DNA of 64,000 bases from Colius striatus (lineage: Eukaryota; Chordata; Aves; Coliiformes; Coliidae). Position 1 is the first letter of the stretch; each line of letters starts with the position of its first letter. A model generated the notes under the pieces. It saw nothing but the letters and a program-made list of their open reading frames with translations, did no database searches and had not been told where the DNA came from. A program made the translations under genes and the position numbers. The DNA is taken from NCBI RefSeq assembly GCF_028858725.1, contig NC_084773.1, forward strand, positions 3,338,350 to 3,402,349. Direction: 5' to 3'. This document shows positions 15,001 through 27,961 of this stretch, in pieces.

Positions 15001-16990
15001 GGTGTCATTCCAATAAACAGTGCTAAAATTGCTCCAGCACATCTGCCTAATTTGGATCCACTCTGCCATCTGCCTTTTCTAACCCAGTCTCTCTGTCATT
15101 GCTCATAAACTCTTTTGTTGGTTCTGTTTGTGTAGAGATATACATATCTACTTATACATATATATATTCTCCACTCTAGTGCTCTCTTTCAATACTGTGT
15201 TTTGCAGATTCAGCCAGAGACAAATTGACTCTATAAGCCTTTAGAAAATAGGCTACATATAACTTGAACCACTTATCCTCAGCAAATGCAAAAGCAAAAG
15301 CCTGCAATGGTGATTTGATAGTCTCCTTGTACTGTGATATCAGGTGCTTGAACTATTTGTTTTGCATTCAAATATGTGGATGTGGTATTTCAACACCATT
15401 ACATTATTCCAGTAGCCTCTGATAAATCAGTGCCTTCATAAATTCAAGATGAGAGTTGAAAAGGGAAGAAAGAAAATAGAATAGGGGGGTTCTTTAGATA
15501 GGGACAGGAGGCCTCAGTCTTTCCCTTGGTTTACATGAGCCAAAAGAAGCTCTAGCCCTCGAAAACTTGGTCTGTGTTAGGAATAGGAAGCACTCTTCAC
15601 CTTTCAAGATGGGGGTTTGTTTCTTTGAAGGTTTTAGCCAGCAGCTCACACTTTTTACGTTAGATTAAAACTTTTTATATGTCATAGACCGACTTTTCCT
15701 AAAAGCCAAGAGCCTGAGGGGCACAACATTTAAATCCTAGATCCCCTGTTTCTTACCAAATGACCATATCCAGCTCTGTCAGCCATGGAAAGTAAATCTG
15801 TATGCACCAGTGAGTGCTCTGAACTGGATTAAAGGCGAACAAAGAGCTGGAGTTCTTTTAGCTTTGTCCACTTTTTCTTTGAGCTCCTACAGTAAACTGT
15901 CAGTACTTGTTTTTCTCTCTCTCCCCCTTGCCATTAGCCTCTGGGAAATAGTTTGTGTGAGGAGAACTTGCGCTGGCTCTCTCTATTGATGTTATCTTCA
16001 GATATTAGTACCTTTGGGCACTGCCACGAGGAACTTAACATGTTTCTTCTTTACCTTTAGTTTTGCAGAGAATGCACAGGGTGCGTCACACGAGGGTGGT
16101 GAGCTGAAGCTCTGGAGAACTCTGCAGCCCAGGAGCTGCATGGGCTGGTCCTGTGCCCTGGGCAAGGTGCCTGGTGCTGGTACCCTGGCTAGGGGCTGGC
16201 TGAGACAATGGTCCTGCTTTCCAGTGAAACCAACAGCAAGTGCTGGCTGGTGGGGCTGGAGTGGCACCTCCTGGGTGGAGGGACGGGGCAAACAGAGAGG
16301 CTGTTATGTGGCATGTGTGCTTAGAAATGCTGGTCACCCTCATGCAGTGGGCTGTTCAGCTCAATGCCACTGTTAGTGGAGTTACTGGCATGTACCTCCT
16401 TGGATTTCCAACATCTCAAGTCAAGCTGACTTTCCAAATGCATCTGCCAGGGCAGTCAGGTACCCCACATGCCCACTCATGTAGGGTCAGGTACTGCACA
16501 GCCCTGGGTTCAACATCAGAAGTCTAGAGCACTCAAAATCAAAGCTATGCCAAAGGATATGACCCCTCCAGTGCATTCCCCTTCACCAGCAGGATTCCAC
16601 ACAAATGAAATCCTGACTCACAGTCCACTCGCTGCCTATGCCACAATGCCTGGGGCCAGGGACCCTTTCCTGCTTCACCAGAAACCACTCAGGCTCCAGT
16701 CTACGGGTGAAGCAGATGGAATTGGTGAGGCAACAGACATTGATTCCTATCCCACCAAGTCCATAATCCTTCCTAACTCTGTCTCACATCAGATCATCTG
16801 GATCTGGAAATACCTGTGCCTGCACACAAGCCCTTTACTATGGGTCAAAGCAAACCCAGCATCATTGTTTTGTTCTTTCCCCACTCTGGAGAAGAACATG
16901 GCAGGCATTGGAGTGCTCACTTTCCTGTAGCCTGGGGAGGCCAAGGGACAGGTGCAAACTTGTGGCAGATGAGGATTTATGGTTTATATT

Positions 16991-17082
16991 AGAATCATAC
17001 TGGTTGAAAAAGACCTTTAAGATCATTGATTCCAACCCCTCACCACACACTGCCAAGCCCACCACTAACCCATGGCCCTAAT
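16991..17082 (-). mobile_element. CR1 LINE 3' end fragment (older-type tail)
   Basis: Starts AGAATCATACTGGTTGAAAA and continues through the block matching the CR1 subgroup with CACTGCCAAGCCCACCACTA. It differs from the GGTCCCTTCC subgroup and matches the same subgroup as the copies at 36818 and 53833. It is diverged, 5'-truncated, and sense with WNT7A inside intron 3. Confidence 0.85.
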
Positions 17083-17791
17083 TTTCAGAGGCATTGGTAG
17101 TTATAAGACAAAGCTCCTCAGACTTCAAGAATGATGTTAGAAATGTGGGATTTTTTTGCTTTTGAAGGATCCATTGATTAAAAATATTGGTTTAAGCGAA
17201 TGCAATAAAGCCATGTCATGTTTAGTCTTTCCACAAATTAACTTACTTCAGAACTAAATCATATCTAGAGTAACTGGCAGTGAGCTCTACAGTGAGACTG
17301 GGCATTGGAAAGGACAGTGAATGGATATTTAAGATTGATTTGACAGGCAGTAAAAAGACTATGTGTAATTAAAACTACTAGGAAATTACTCTGCAACTTG
17401 TATTATTCAAGTGTGACTAATCTCAAAGGGATGCTACTGCTCAAGAAATTTGTAGCACCGTCTTAAAACCTGAAACCTGAGGAAAGCAGAAATAATACTT
17501 GGTGCTTTTTTGATTGGAAGACAAAAATGAACATGAGAGAGCCTAAAAGACAGCTGACAATCTCTATGAAATGTGAGAAACAGCATAACTGATAAAATAC
17601 TCAAATGCAAGTTTAAAGTTAGTTAAAGGCATACTTAAAGAGAAAAGAGTATTTCCCACAACTATATTAACAGAGCTGCTGTAAAATGCTGTAAGAACTT
17701 CACACAGTTTGCATTGATACTCTATGGAAAACTGACTGAGGATGAGTTTGGAACCAGTTGTGTCCCACATGAAGAGGGACCTATTACAGAC

Positions 17792-17886
17792 AGAATCATA
17801 GAATGGTAGGGAGTTGGAAGTTTAGAAATCACCTAGTCCAACCTCCCTGCCAGAAACAGGTCCACTTAGATCAGGTCTCACAGGAT
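17792..17886 (-). mobile_element. CR1 LINE 3' end fragment
   Basis: AGAATCATAGAATGGTAGGG followed by a CR1 tail with several substitutions, then the CTTAGATCAGGTC block. It lies 0.7 kb from another CR1 fragment of a different subgroup, so these are two separate insertions. Confidence 0.9.
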
Positions 17887-20800
17887 AGTCTTTTAAACTT
17901 CAGTTCAACATGTTATGAAGATCGTATTAAACACAGTCAAAAGATCTTTTTCTCATGTTCTTGATTAGGAAATCTGTGCAAAAAAAATAACACCTGAAAT
18001 TAGTATAAATTAGTATCTGAAATTAGTATTAGTGTTTGATACACTGGCCACTGTGAGCCATGACTACCTCAGAAATACCACTACTCTGGACAGGCTGAAC
18101 TGTTTTTCTCATGACAATAAATGTTTTGTTTCACATAAAAAAAAAATGAGTGAGGCATCACCACATCAACCAAATCACCACTGCACTTTCCTTGGGAGAG
18201 GTGTCTAAAGAACATTCTGGCCTGAGGACTAAATGTGAAGACAGGCAAGAGAATGCTGATAAATGACATGGTGCTAGCAACTGCACACAGAGCTGCTATT
18301 TCCCAATGCCACCATCTAGCTCCAGTAATGGCTATTCTGTTGTAAAGAGCAGAAACACTTCTTACAGGTTATGACTCATGATAACCTTACAAATGAAGGC
18401 TTCAAAAATGTTGAGTTCTCCTAAGTTTGACTGGGTTTTTGTGTACTCTTTCTGACTTTATGCTGCCACAAAGCAAGAGGCTCTTTACATTTCTTACATA
18501 CACTTCATAGAGCTTCATAATTAATTCTACACTTCCTGCCCTGGATTATTAGTTGCCCTTTATTTTGGCTTTATTAGTGTGGTCATTATTTTCTAAATAC
18601 AGCTTCTATTTCTGCAAAATATCAAACAAGTAAAGAAAAAACCTGTCAGTTATTCCCTCTGTATGGTCATGCACTGCTGATGCACTGCTGTCAGCCCACA
18701 CAAGCTGAGCCAGAGGTTCTTCTCTTTCCCTGGGTAAGTTGTATTGTTTAAATTAGAGAACAGAAGATCTGGTACCCTCCATTGAATGGCCAGCACTGTG
18801 CAGAACAGCAAATGAAGACATAAGAACACATAAGGCCAGTAAAAGCTGAAAGGAATGCAGCAAAAAATATTTTCTCCTGCATATTTTTCTTATGCTTTTG
18901 ACAACCTCCATGGCTTGCCATGTACTAAATCAATTTATCACTTCTGGGACCAAAAAAACAGGAGAGCAATAGGAAATAAATGTCACAGGATGCTTTCATA
19001 ATTGTTATTTTTGAAGAAGAGTTGGGCTTAGGACAAGAGAGACATTGCTGTTTAGAAAAAAAGAGACTTAATGAGAAAGAGTCTCACACAACCTAATAAT
19101 GCTCTTCTCAGTTTAAACCATAACGTTTGGCCTTTGCCTTTTTCAAACTGTAACAACAGCTATATGACATAAAAGAAGGTGTCATAATACTTCAGCTCTC
19201 TGTCACTGAGGGGTCCTTCTAGGAGAACACTTTATACACCACTGTAGCTGCTCCTAGGGTAAACATCTGCCAAATCCCTCTCGGTTTTGCAAAAGCAGCT
19301 ATGAAAGTGGATTCCATGCATGTGGCTCAGAGTCAGTATCTAGCTTGCTCATTCCTCAATATTTTTCTCTGACAGCTCTGCAAATCTAATCATGGCCTGT
19401 GAAAGTCAAATAAGATTCTTAAGTTTTTATTTATCTTCATCAAGATCCTGTTTGCAGAGATAGTGGGCACGATGTGGCAACACCTGATGTTAATAGCTCT
19501 GCAAAATCTGATACGGATTTGAGGGGAATGGAAGACACAGAAATCCACACTGTCAGCTCAGGCAGTCCCTCCTTGGAACAGCTCTCATGCCAGGTATTCT
19601 CCCTCACCCCCTCCCTTCTCCATCATCTCTGATAACAGCTGCCAGCTAGGCTGTGGGATTCCGTGCCTCTTTACATATCTCATGAACTCATCCCAGTTTT
19701 CCTCAGAGAGTAAGTACCTGCACCCTCTTCTCTCTAGTCATCAAAATGTGAATTGAAACCATGAACTCGTGAGCTGGAACTGGAGCTTTGGGTTGAGTTT
19801 CACGTACTCTTGAGGGATGTGGTGGGCAACACCTTCTGTGTAACCCCAAATACAAAACCTTCTCACCCACTCTTCCTCCTGTTGGCAGCAAGTCCTGTCA
19901 TTAAAAGTTTTTCTCAACTACAAGTCACCAAACTAAAGCTTACTTAAGTTTTATATCAGGAAAGAGACTGCAAGTAGCACGTTCCTACTGTCTGTTGGCA
20001 AATAGGCTGTGAGATAGGGGCTTCCTGGAGTGGGACTTTCTGAGCTGCTAATGGCAAAATCTCGGTCCTTGAGAGCTGGCTTGACAATTTTTTGAGGGGA
20101 TACTGCTGTGAGGGCTGCTTGGTACCTCTGTCTGCAAGACTTGCCTGACTTGCTTTTTGGTTTTGTCTTTTGATAAACTACTTGTTTTTAAAAAATAACT
20201 CTCAGGAGACCCATTATCACTCAGATTAGACTGGATCAATGCAGTGCCAAGTAAGTGTCATCATGTAGGGAGTTTAAAGATCTGTCATGAAAGGGAACTG
20301 GGAAAAATAGTTCTGAAATAAATCAGGTTTCTTTTAATGTGCTTTCACCTATTACTACTGGAATATGGCTGAATTGTCTTAGACACTCTACATGTTATTT
20401 TATATTCTATATTTGTTTACATGAAAGTGTGATTTCCTAACCCCTTACTGCAATGGCATTGTGGATCAGGGGAAAATTTAGCTAGGGTCGTTACTTGTTG
20501 ATGTCCAAGCAAAACTACCACTGTGGATATGACAGTTTTCAGTTTGTTTTCTGCCCTATCTAAGCACATTGTACAGAGAAGCTAAAATAGACTGGAAAAG
20601 GGGATAGTGTTACAGAATTTATATAGAGTTGTTGGTTATATTGTCTAGTTTATCTTCCTATCACTACAGAAGTTTTCTACAGTATGTATCTTCTCCTCCA
20701 AAAAGGTAATGGATAGCATGTTCATGCCAGAAGTGAATAAAAGATGATAAAGAGTTTTGAAAGAGAAGAAACAACACGGTGTTCACTGACACAAAGACAA

Positions 20801-23800
20801 TTGACTGAGGGAATGAGGCAGCAGTTTCTCTGGAATTGGATGTGTTACCAATATAACATTTCTTCTCAGATTGTATCTTCCTTCCTTATATTGTGTTCAC
20901 AAATTAAAAATCACTCCAAAATACTGACATTTCTAAACCAAGCCTCTCTAAAACAATGATCCATTTGTCATGTATTAAAAAGATGACAAATGTCCATAGT
21001 TAAAATCACCATTTTTCCTAATCTCTGCTTCAGTCCAGGAGCTCAGTCCTGCAGTCAATGTATGGATCAGAGTAACAACATCAATGAACTCTTAACTGAG
21101 TGATGTCTGCCGACTTGGGCATCTTCAAAGTCAATACAATTCTTCTAGAATCCTATGTCCAGTGTGTCTGTTTTTAGTTTTGATATTGGGATGGTGATCT
21201 GCCTCCATGCTCTGGGCTTCTAAATGTCAATGCATCAAGCTGTCCTTAAAACGCAGGACAGAGTGGATTCTCTTTTAGAAAAGAAAGTAATTGTGCTTCT
21301 AGTTGAGATCTCAGCATGCTATTTCTGCAGAAACTGGAAGTACTCCAAGATGAACTAAAACTAATCTACGCTCCTCAGTTTGGGAACACAATGAGTTAAA
21401 GTCTTGGGGGTTACTCAGGCAGGGATGTCATTGCTGCAACGTCACTTTGGGCTATATCATGGAGCCTGAGCCATTCTCCACATAAAGGAAAGTAGGGAAA
21501 ACAGGAAATGACACAAGAGTAATTCATCCTCATCACAGCTAATGTACACAGAGAGGGGAATGGTACAGGGTTGACTCATTCCCACTAAACTTCACCTTCC
21601 GTGTAACTCTCCCCACTGGTAGCCAAGCACTCAAATAATTAGCAGTGCTGGCATTGCACAGTAAAGAATTGGGAGCAACCAGGTAAGGCATTTTGACAAA
21701 TGCTTAAGCTGTCGAGAGAAAAGTTTCCAAAAAGTGATAGAAACCAAAATAACGGTCTTACTTGTTCCAGACAACTCATCAGGAAACACCTCTCGTGCTA
21801 AAGTAATAAAGCCAGGTACTGGCAGGAGTACTGGCTGCAAAACAATATCACTTCATCTTGCTTCCAAACTTTTTTAACCAATAGCCACACACAGTTAATT
21901 GGAGGTTAATTTAGTTGCGTGCCAGACTATGAGAGTTAACCCTTAGGTGCTCAGCAAACAATACAACACAAGGCACAGCTCTCATGCTGCAGAACATGTC
22001 CAAAAGTTAGCTCTCTGAGCCAGAGTTTTAGCAAAGGATGGCTTTCCTTTCTATCAAGCTCTTCAGATGATTTCAAAGCACTCCCCCATGCTTTTTTTCT
22101 CCAGTACTGGCTTTATAAAAATGCAGTATTTCTGAGCTTAACTTCTTCATTAACTCCTTTGGTATAGGAAGAAGCACCTGGTATCTTGCATGTTTGATTC
22201 ACAAAGAGACATCTTTAAGCTTCAATCCTAATACCTGACATACTTTTGACAACTTGGTAAGTGACACTGGAGCTGGCCCCAGTGCTCACTCTGCCTACCT
22301 ACCACTCATTCAGGAGGAAAGAGCACCTGAGCTAATGAAAACTCACTTCCATTCCCTTCAGTCACACTATTTTGCAGAGACAACATGACCTAAACTGTGG
22401 CAGAGGCTCCCAGCCCATTGCCAAGGATGGCTGTACCCTGGGTGAGATATCATCATGCTGGCACATCAAGCAACAGCTGCTAAGTGATAGCTATTCTTGT
22501 AATTTTAAGAGATATTTCCCATTACTCCTCCAGCTAATCAGCAGGCAATTATTTTAGTCATCATAAGGCAGAAACTGGATCACAACAACATATTGTGTTT
22601 TGTGAACTTAGTTCCACACGTTTTGTGTTTACGATTCAAAGTATTCACATGGCCAGAAAGTGACACAGTTTTGGTGTTAATTGGGATACCCTTGTGGGAA
22701 TAGTTATTCCATAAACATGGCTTTTAAATTAAGTTTTAGAGATTAAATTAGATGCAATTCCAGTTGCAGCTGGGACAATAGATCCACACTTCCACGTTTT
22801 CAAATAGCTCCACTTATCAGAGATAAGATCCTACCAGCAGAGCCTATCTCTGTAGCATAGCAGCTGCCAAGATCAGCATGCCCATATCCAGGCCAAGAAT
22901 TTTAACAAGGATCTTTTGGCCTGTTGTCAATGAAAATTTCCTCCTATACAGAAGAAAGTGGAATTTCCTAATTTTATGCATAATGCCTAGTGCAGTACCT
23001 TTGGCTTTCTGTCTTACCTGGCTTATTAAAGTTTCTCCTTTTCATTCTAACCGGTATTTTAAGCAGTAGCTGAAGCTTCTGACTTACAAGTGAGCAGCCA
23101 CATATTACCAGAAACTCACCTTTGAGGTGCGCCATATTGATGCATGTGATTCCCCTCACTTAGCTCACCCTCAAGATCAGACACAGCTGTCACTTTTTGT
23201 TAACAAATCTGCCTGTATGCTGCTTAGAGATAAGTAGCAACATTCAACAATACCACTGATAGTTCCTCATTATAAGCCATGTATAAATGAGTCTGGATAG
23301 CAGATTGATGTTCCTAACAAAGGGTTAACCAGTTGCTCTAAGTCTTTTGCTCAGAAGGTCATAGCATGCCTGTAACAACAGCTCCTAAGCACTAGTTTCA
23401 GCAGTACATAAACCCATCAAAAAAACCACCAAGCCATGAATGCCTGAAGCACATTTAATGTATTAATCATGTATATTAATTTTATAAATCTCTCTTTAAG
23501 AGAAACCTGAAGATACAGTGCTGTTAAACAGGTATTGCTTCACAGAGCTATTCAAATCTCTGATGTTCTGCAAAATATTTTAAGGCTTTGATTACACCCT
23601 TCAGCCTAAATTTGCTCTGACTACAACAAGGCAGACTTATCAGGTTGACTTCCTGAGACAACAAAGTCTGAGGGCTCAGTGTCTGGCTCCCTTCTGCCTT
23701 CCTGTCTTCTCACATCCCATTGGTCACAGCCAAACCTTTACAGTCATTCAAATTAAATATGACAAAGGGGAGCCATCCTGAAGAAGCTTATGCCAAATAA

Positions 23801-25017
23801 AAGACCACAGGGAAGATACAGGTCCTATAAATGCTCCAGGTAGGAGTGTGAACATCAGTGTTGTTAGATCCCAGGCAGCTCACAAGCAGTTGTGCCACAT
23901 GCTCTTTCAGGACATCATCTACGCTGTTTACATTCCTCTTATTTTCTTAACCAAGGTCTCAATCCAAGCCTTTGGGACACATTTTCTTGAGTCTGTATCG
24001 AATCCCTTTATTTACACACCAACTGTTATGCCATCTCAATAGTTAATTGTTTTATGACAGCAGGATTTGTGCACCCAAAGATAACAGCATGTGCTATGAC
24101 TCAATCAAAATCTCATGTGGGAATAGCCCTGTAAGAGAATACACGGTTGCATTCATAATTGTGTGTGGTCTTATATCTAATACAAGATCTAGTATGCCCA
24201 AGGCCAGACAAGCTTCCTCAGTGGTGGCCACCACCAGACACTACCAAGAGAACCTACTGCAAGAACACTGGTTTAGAGTCTGTGAGTGCTGACACTTTCC
24301 TTCTGTTTGTCCCAGAGAACCAAACACAACCCATGAGGTGCAGCTCACTTTTACACACCAGAAGGCTCAGGCTCACTTCAAAACCCCATTCTAACGCAAT
24401 TAATACTAGTGCCTTTTGGCACTAATTGGGCAAGCAGAGCCAAGCATCCTCTCTGCTATTACCTGAAACCTTTATCCTTTAATAGATCCACTCTGCATTC
24501 TTCCAGTACTGAGACAGGTCTTGTTTGTGTCCTTGGACTAAAAGGTTGTTCTTCATTTAATCGATTTTTTAATTGTTTACTTCAAAATACCTGGAAATTC
24601 TTTCCATTAAAGCAAAAGGCTGTTCCATTTGTACAGCAAATGCTCTCAGTTATTGCTCTTGGTGAGTGCTCAGGGCTTCAAGACATCAGAGTTTTCTGCC
24701 ACCAAGTGTCCAATAAAGCATTTGAACCAAACCTTGCTTTAACTTTCATCTTTACCAAAACCTCTGTGTTGCTGCAATGTCTTTACTTAGCCCAGGTAAC
24801 TGAGTTCATGTTACTGACTCATCATTGCAAGGCTCTTGGAAACGTTCCTGGAGATCCTTCCAGCTCTGACTCTAGAGGTTGGGGTTGTAACTGCAGCAGG
24901 TTCCAGTTTCTGTCGCTGTTGACACAGCATGGCAGCAGAGGCTCAACCACACAAACCTTGAGTTACACAAGGAATGGGCACCCTTTGTCAGAGATGTAAT
25001 GTATGAGACAGCACAGA

Positions 25018-25157
25018 AGGAAGGGTGTGGAGGCTCCTTCCTTGGACATCTTCAAAACCCACCTGGACACATTCCTCTGTGACCTGCTTCTGCAGGGGGA
25101 TTGGACTGGATGATCTCTAAAGGTCCCTTCCAACCCCTCCCATTCTATGATTCTATC
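25018..25157 (+). mobile_element. CR1 LINE 3' end
   Basis: About 140 bases of near-consensus CR1 3' region on the plus strand, running from AGGGTGTGGAGGCTCCTTCC through TGGACTGGATGATCTCTAAA to the terminal CATTCTATGATTCTAT tail. It is antisense to WNT7A in intron 3. The intact tail marks the true 3' end of the insertion. Confidence 0.95.
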
Positions 25158-27943
25158 AATTCAGGGTAGACCTTATATGTACTATAACCACTGCCTGTCT
25201 GTGTATTGAAAATGTTCTCACTGAATACTCTGGCCTAAATGTTAGTTTCCTGCTAACTTGGCCAATAATTGTTGGGTTTTGCTAAAATTTCTAAAACATG
25301 AAGAAAGACTTGTCTCATTTTACATCTTAGGTTTGGCAACCTGGATTTGAAGTGTGGGAACATCCTCTGGAGAAGAAAAACTGTGTTTGTCAGCTATTTC
25401 TGAACATTTTGCAACAACTGGGGCCTAAAATTAGGTGTGAAGCTCAAAAATTTTTGATTCTGCTTTAATTTCTTACTGAAATGTCAAAAAGCACAGGTTA
25501 ACAGAGAGAGTACAAGGCAAGCCAGCCATGCTCATAGGCCAGAGTTAAGGCTAACAGGCACTATGTTTTCCCCTTCTTACAACTTTTAATACATGGTGAG
25601 TGTGCTACAATACCCAAAAAGCAGCACATGTTTGCTTTGAAGTGATTGTGCTTTGTGATAGCTGCACTTGTCTCAAGCCAGGAATGTTTGTTTGGAAATG
25701 AGGGCTTTTGTCCTACAACGTCAGAGGCACGGAAGACTCTCCCAAGGGTTCCACCAGAAGGTGCTGAAAACACTGGAAGAACTGAATGATGGACACAGCA
25801 ACTGTTTTCATCTAGATGCTGCTGCCTTCTGAGTACTGAATGACCAGTGCCTGCCCCGAGGGAAGCATTGCTCCCTGTCCAAAGAGAGAGAGTGAATTAA
25901 ACCAGAAGATGTCCCAAAAGTGTGTCACCCAGTCAGTGGCTTTGCTGAGCAAATGAATCCTCAGAGCAAACATCTGACTGTTTTGGTTATGAAAGATGCA
26001 TGACATGAAGTGTGGAATTTGAGACCCCTCGTTACTCACTAACAGACCCTGGCCCTCAGTCTCAGCTATCTCTGTCAGCAGCATGACAGATTGTCAGCTC
26101 TGGTAATGGTATACATGAAATGCATGTTTTGCTCAAAATGCCAGAATGCTCTGCGATTGCCACTGCAGGTAAGTGATGGCATTTATCATTCCCTAATCTC
26201 CAGCGTAAATCAGGAATTCAGTTTTCAACCACAGAAGATATAGGAGGGAGCTGAAAGCCAAAATACAAGTAGGACCATGTATCACAATTTCTGATTAGCT
26301 GAAAGTGGAGGACAAGTGGAATGAAAATTCATTCTTGTGGATTACAGTTCTTGTGCAGTCCAATTCCCTCTCATAATTTAGACTTACATTAACGATCCCT
26401 TTATCTTCCCTTTGGGCTGTTGAGAAGATGCAGAGCTTGTCTGTCAAGTTTGGGCTTGTTTTAAGACTACTAACTAAAACCAAAAAAAGTTGGAAAGCCA
26501 TAAAATAGTGCTTTGATCCTTCCAAAGGCAAACAAACCCCTGTAAGAGTCTACAGGATGTCTATATTTTTTCACACCTAGGAAATTGCCCAGCAGAGTCT
26601 TTTTGTGCACTGCAAACACTCAATAGCAATGGGATTTTTAGAAGCACTGAGCTGTGTCCTGGGATCCCACCAACCTCACTGGGAATTTTCACATTCAGTG
26701 AGCTAGATTTCCTCTAAACTGAATGCTTGGCCTGTCTGCAAATCCTGATGCCCCCCCAGCAAACACACGCTGACAACGTTTCCAGGAAAGACTTTGCTGC
26801 ATCTAATGCTTCTTTCCTAAGAGCATTGAGCTAAATCTGGTGGCAGGCCCTAGGGCTGGAGTGCTCAGCGAGAAAGGAGGCCCCCAAAGCAGGAGGGCTG
26901 CGAAGCACAGGAACTATAGGCTGGGACAGGACGGGGTTTACCTCAGATAATGTGCTATAACTGGGCTCAGGGCTGTGAGCAGACACTCCTTCCCTTTGCC
27001 TGTACCTTACAGGCACATCAGTGAGATCTGCCAGAAGCAATTTTTACATATTTCATCTGGTCACAGTGAGGCAAAAGCCACATGTATAAACCTTCTAAGC
27101 CTTCTCTGTCTGCCCAGCTTCATCTAGGCAAAGCACTGTACAGTTTAATGAAGCAAGCCAGCTGCCAGGGCATTCTACACAGGCATGTTTGGTGCACCCA
27201 ACACCAGATTTTCTAGATGCTATGTGAGATTTCAGCAGTGGAGCTGCATTTTTTGTTAAGATTACTGCTGCTTTGTGAGTGGAAGCACTGTGTGATCCTT
27301 TGGCTGAAAATTGCTTGCATGGTGTTCCAGGCATGGTTATCATCTCCATCACAGCTGTGACACTGCTCTGCCCCACTCTCCACTGCCACATCAATCAACC
27401 TCATCTGCCAAAGTCTAAACAACTACAGTTGAAGTCTGTCAGAATTGGTACTGCCACTATCAACAAAGGGCATCTACCTGCTAACAGATCTAGCTCCCCA
27501 TCTCCCTGTTAGGGATGGCTGTGTCAAGGGCCTTTTCCTGCTCTTTTATCAGCCAGACAAGAAACCTCAGGACAGACTCAGTTGTGTGCTGCAGGGGCGG
27601 CACAGCTCGTTGCTCTTATGCACTCAAACACATCTCGATGTTGGAGGTCCAAGTGAGGGGAGCTGAATGTGAATGAACAAGCTGTTGTGCAGGCATCACA
27701 ACTAGTCCTCAACATGCTCTTCTCTTCAGAAGCCCTCATGGGAACTCGTAACTAAAAGTGAAAAGCTACTCCTGCAAACTACTTTCCATCTACAAGCCAC
27801 TAAATCAGGAATGTACCACAACTGTTTCACAAGTAGCATCTTCCAGTAAAGAGGAAAAACATTCACCAGCTTGGTATTTCAGGAGCATCCCTAACATTAA
27901 GAGCAAACCACTTCTGAATGCAAAATCCAGGAACACTTCTATG

Positions 27944-27961
27944 GCCACACACACACACACA
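27944..27961. repeat. (CA)n microsatellite
   Basis: CCACACACACACACACAC within WNT7A intron 3. Short, about eight dinucleotide copies. Confidence 0.85.

Noticed and set aside
24409..24999. 196-codon plus-strand open frame inside intron 3
   Set aside because: Longest frame in an ordinary region, but with no motif and no splice partners. It sits directly before a CR1 copy. Most likely chance.
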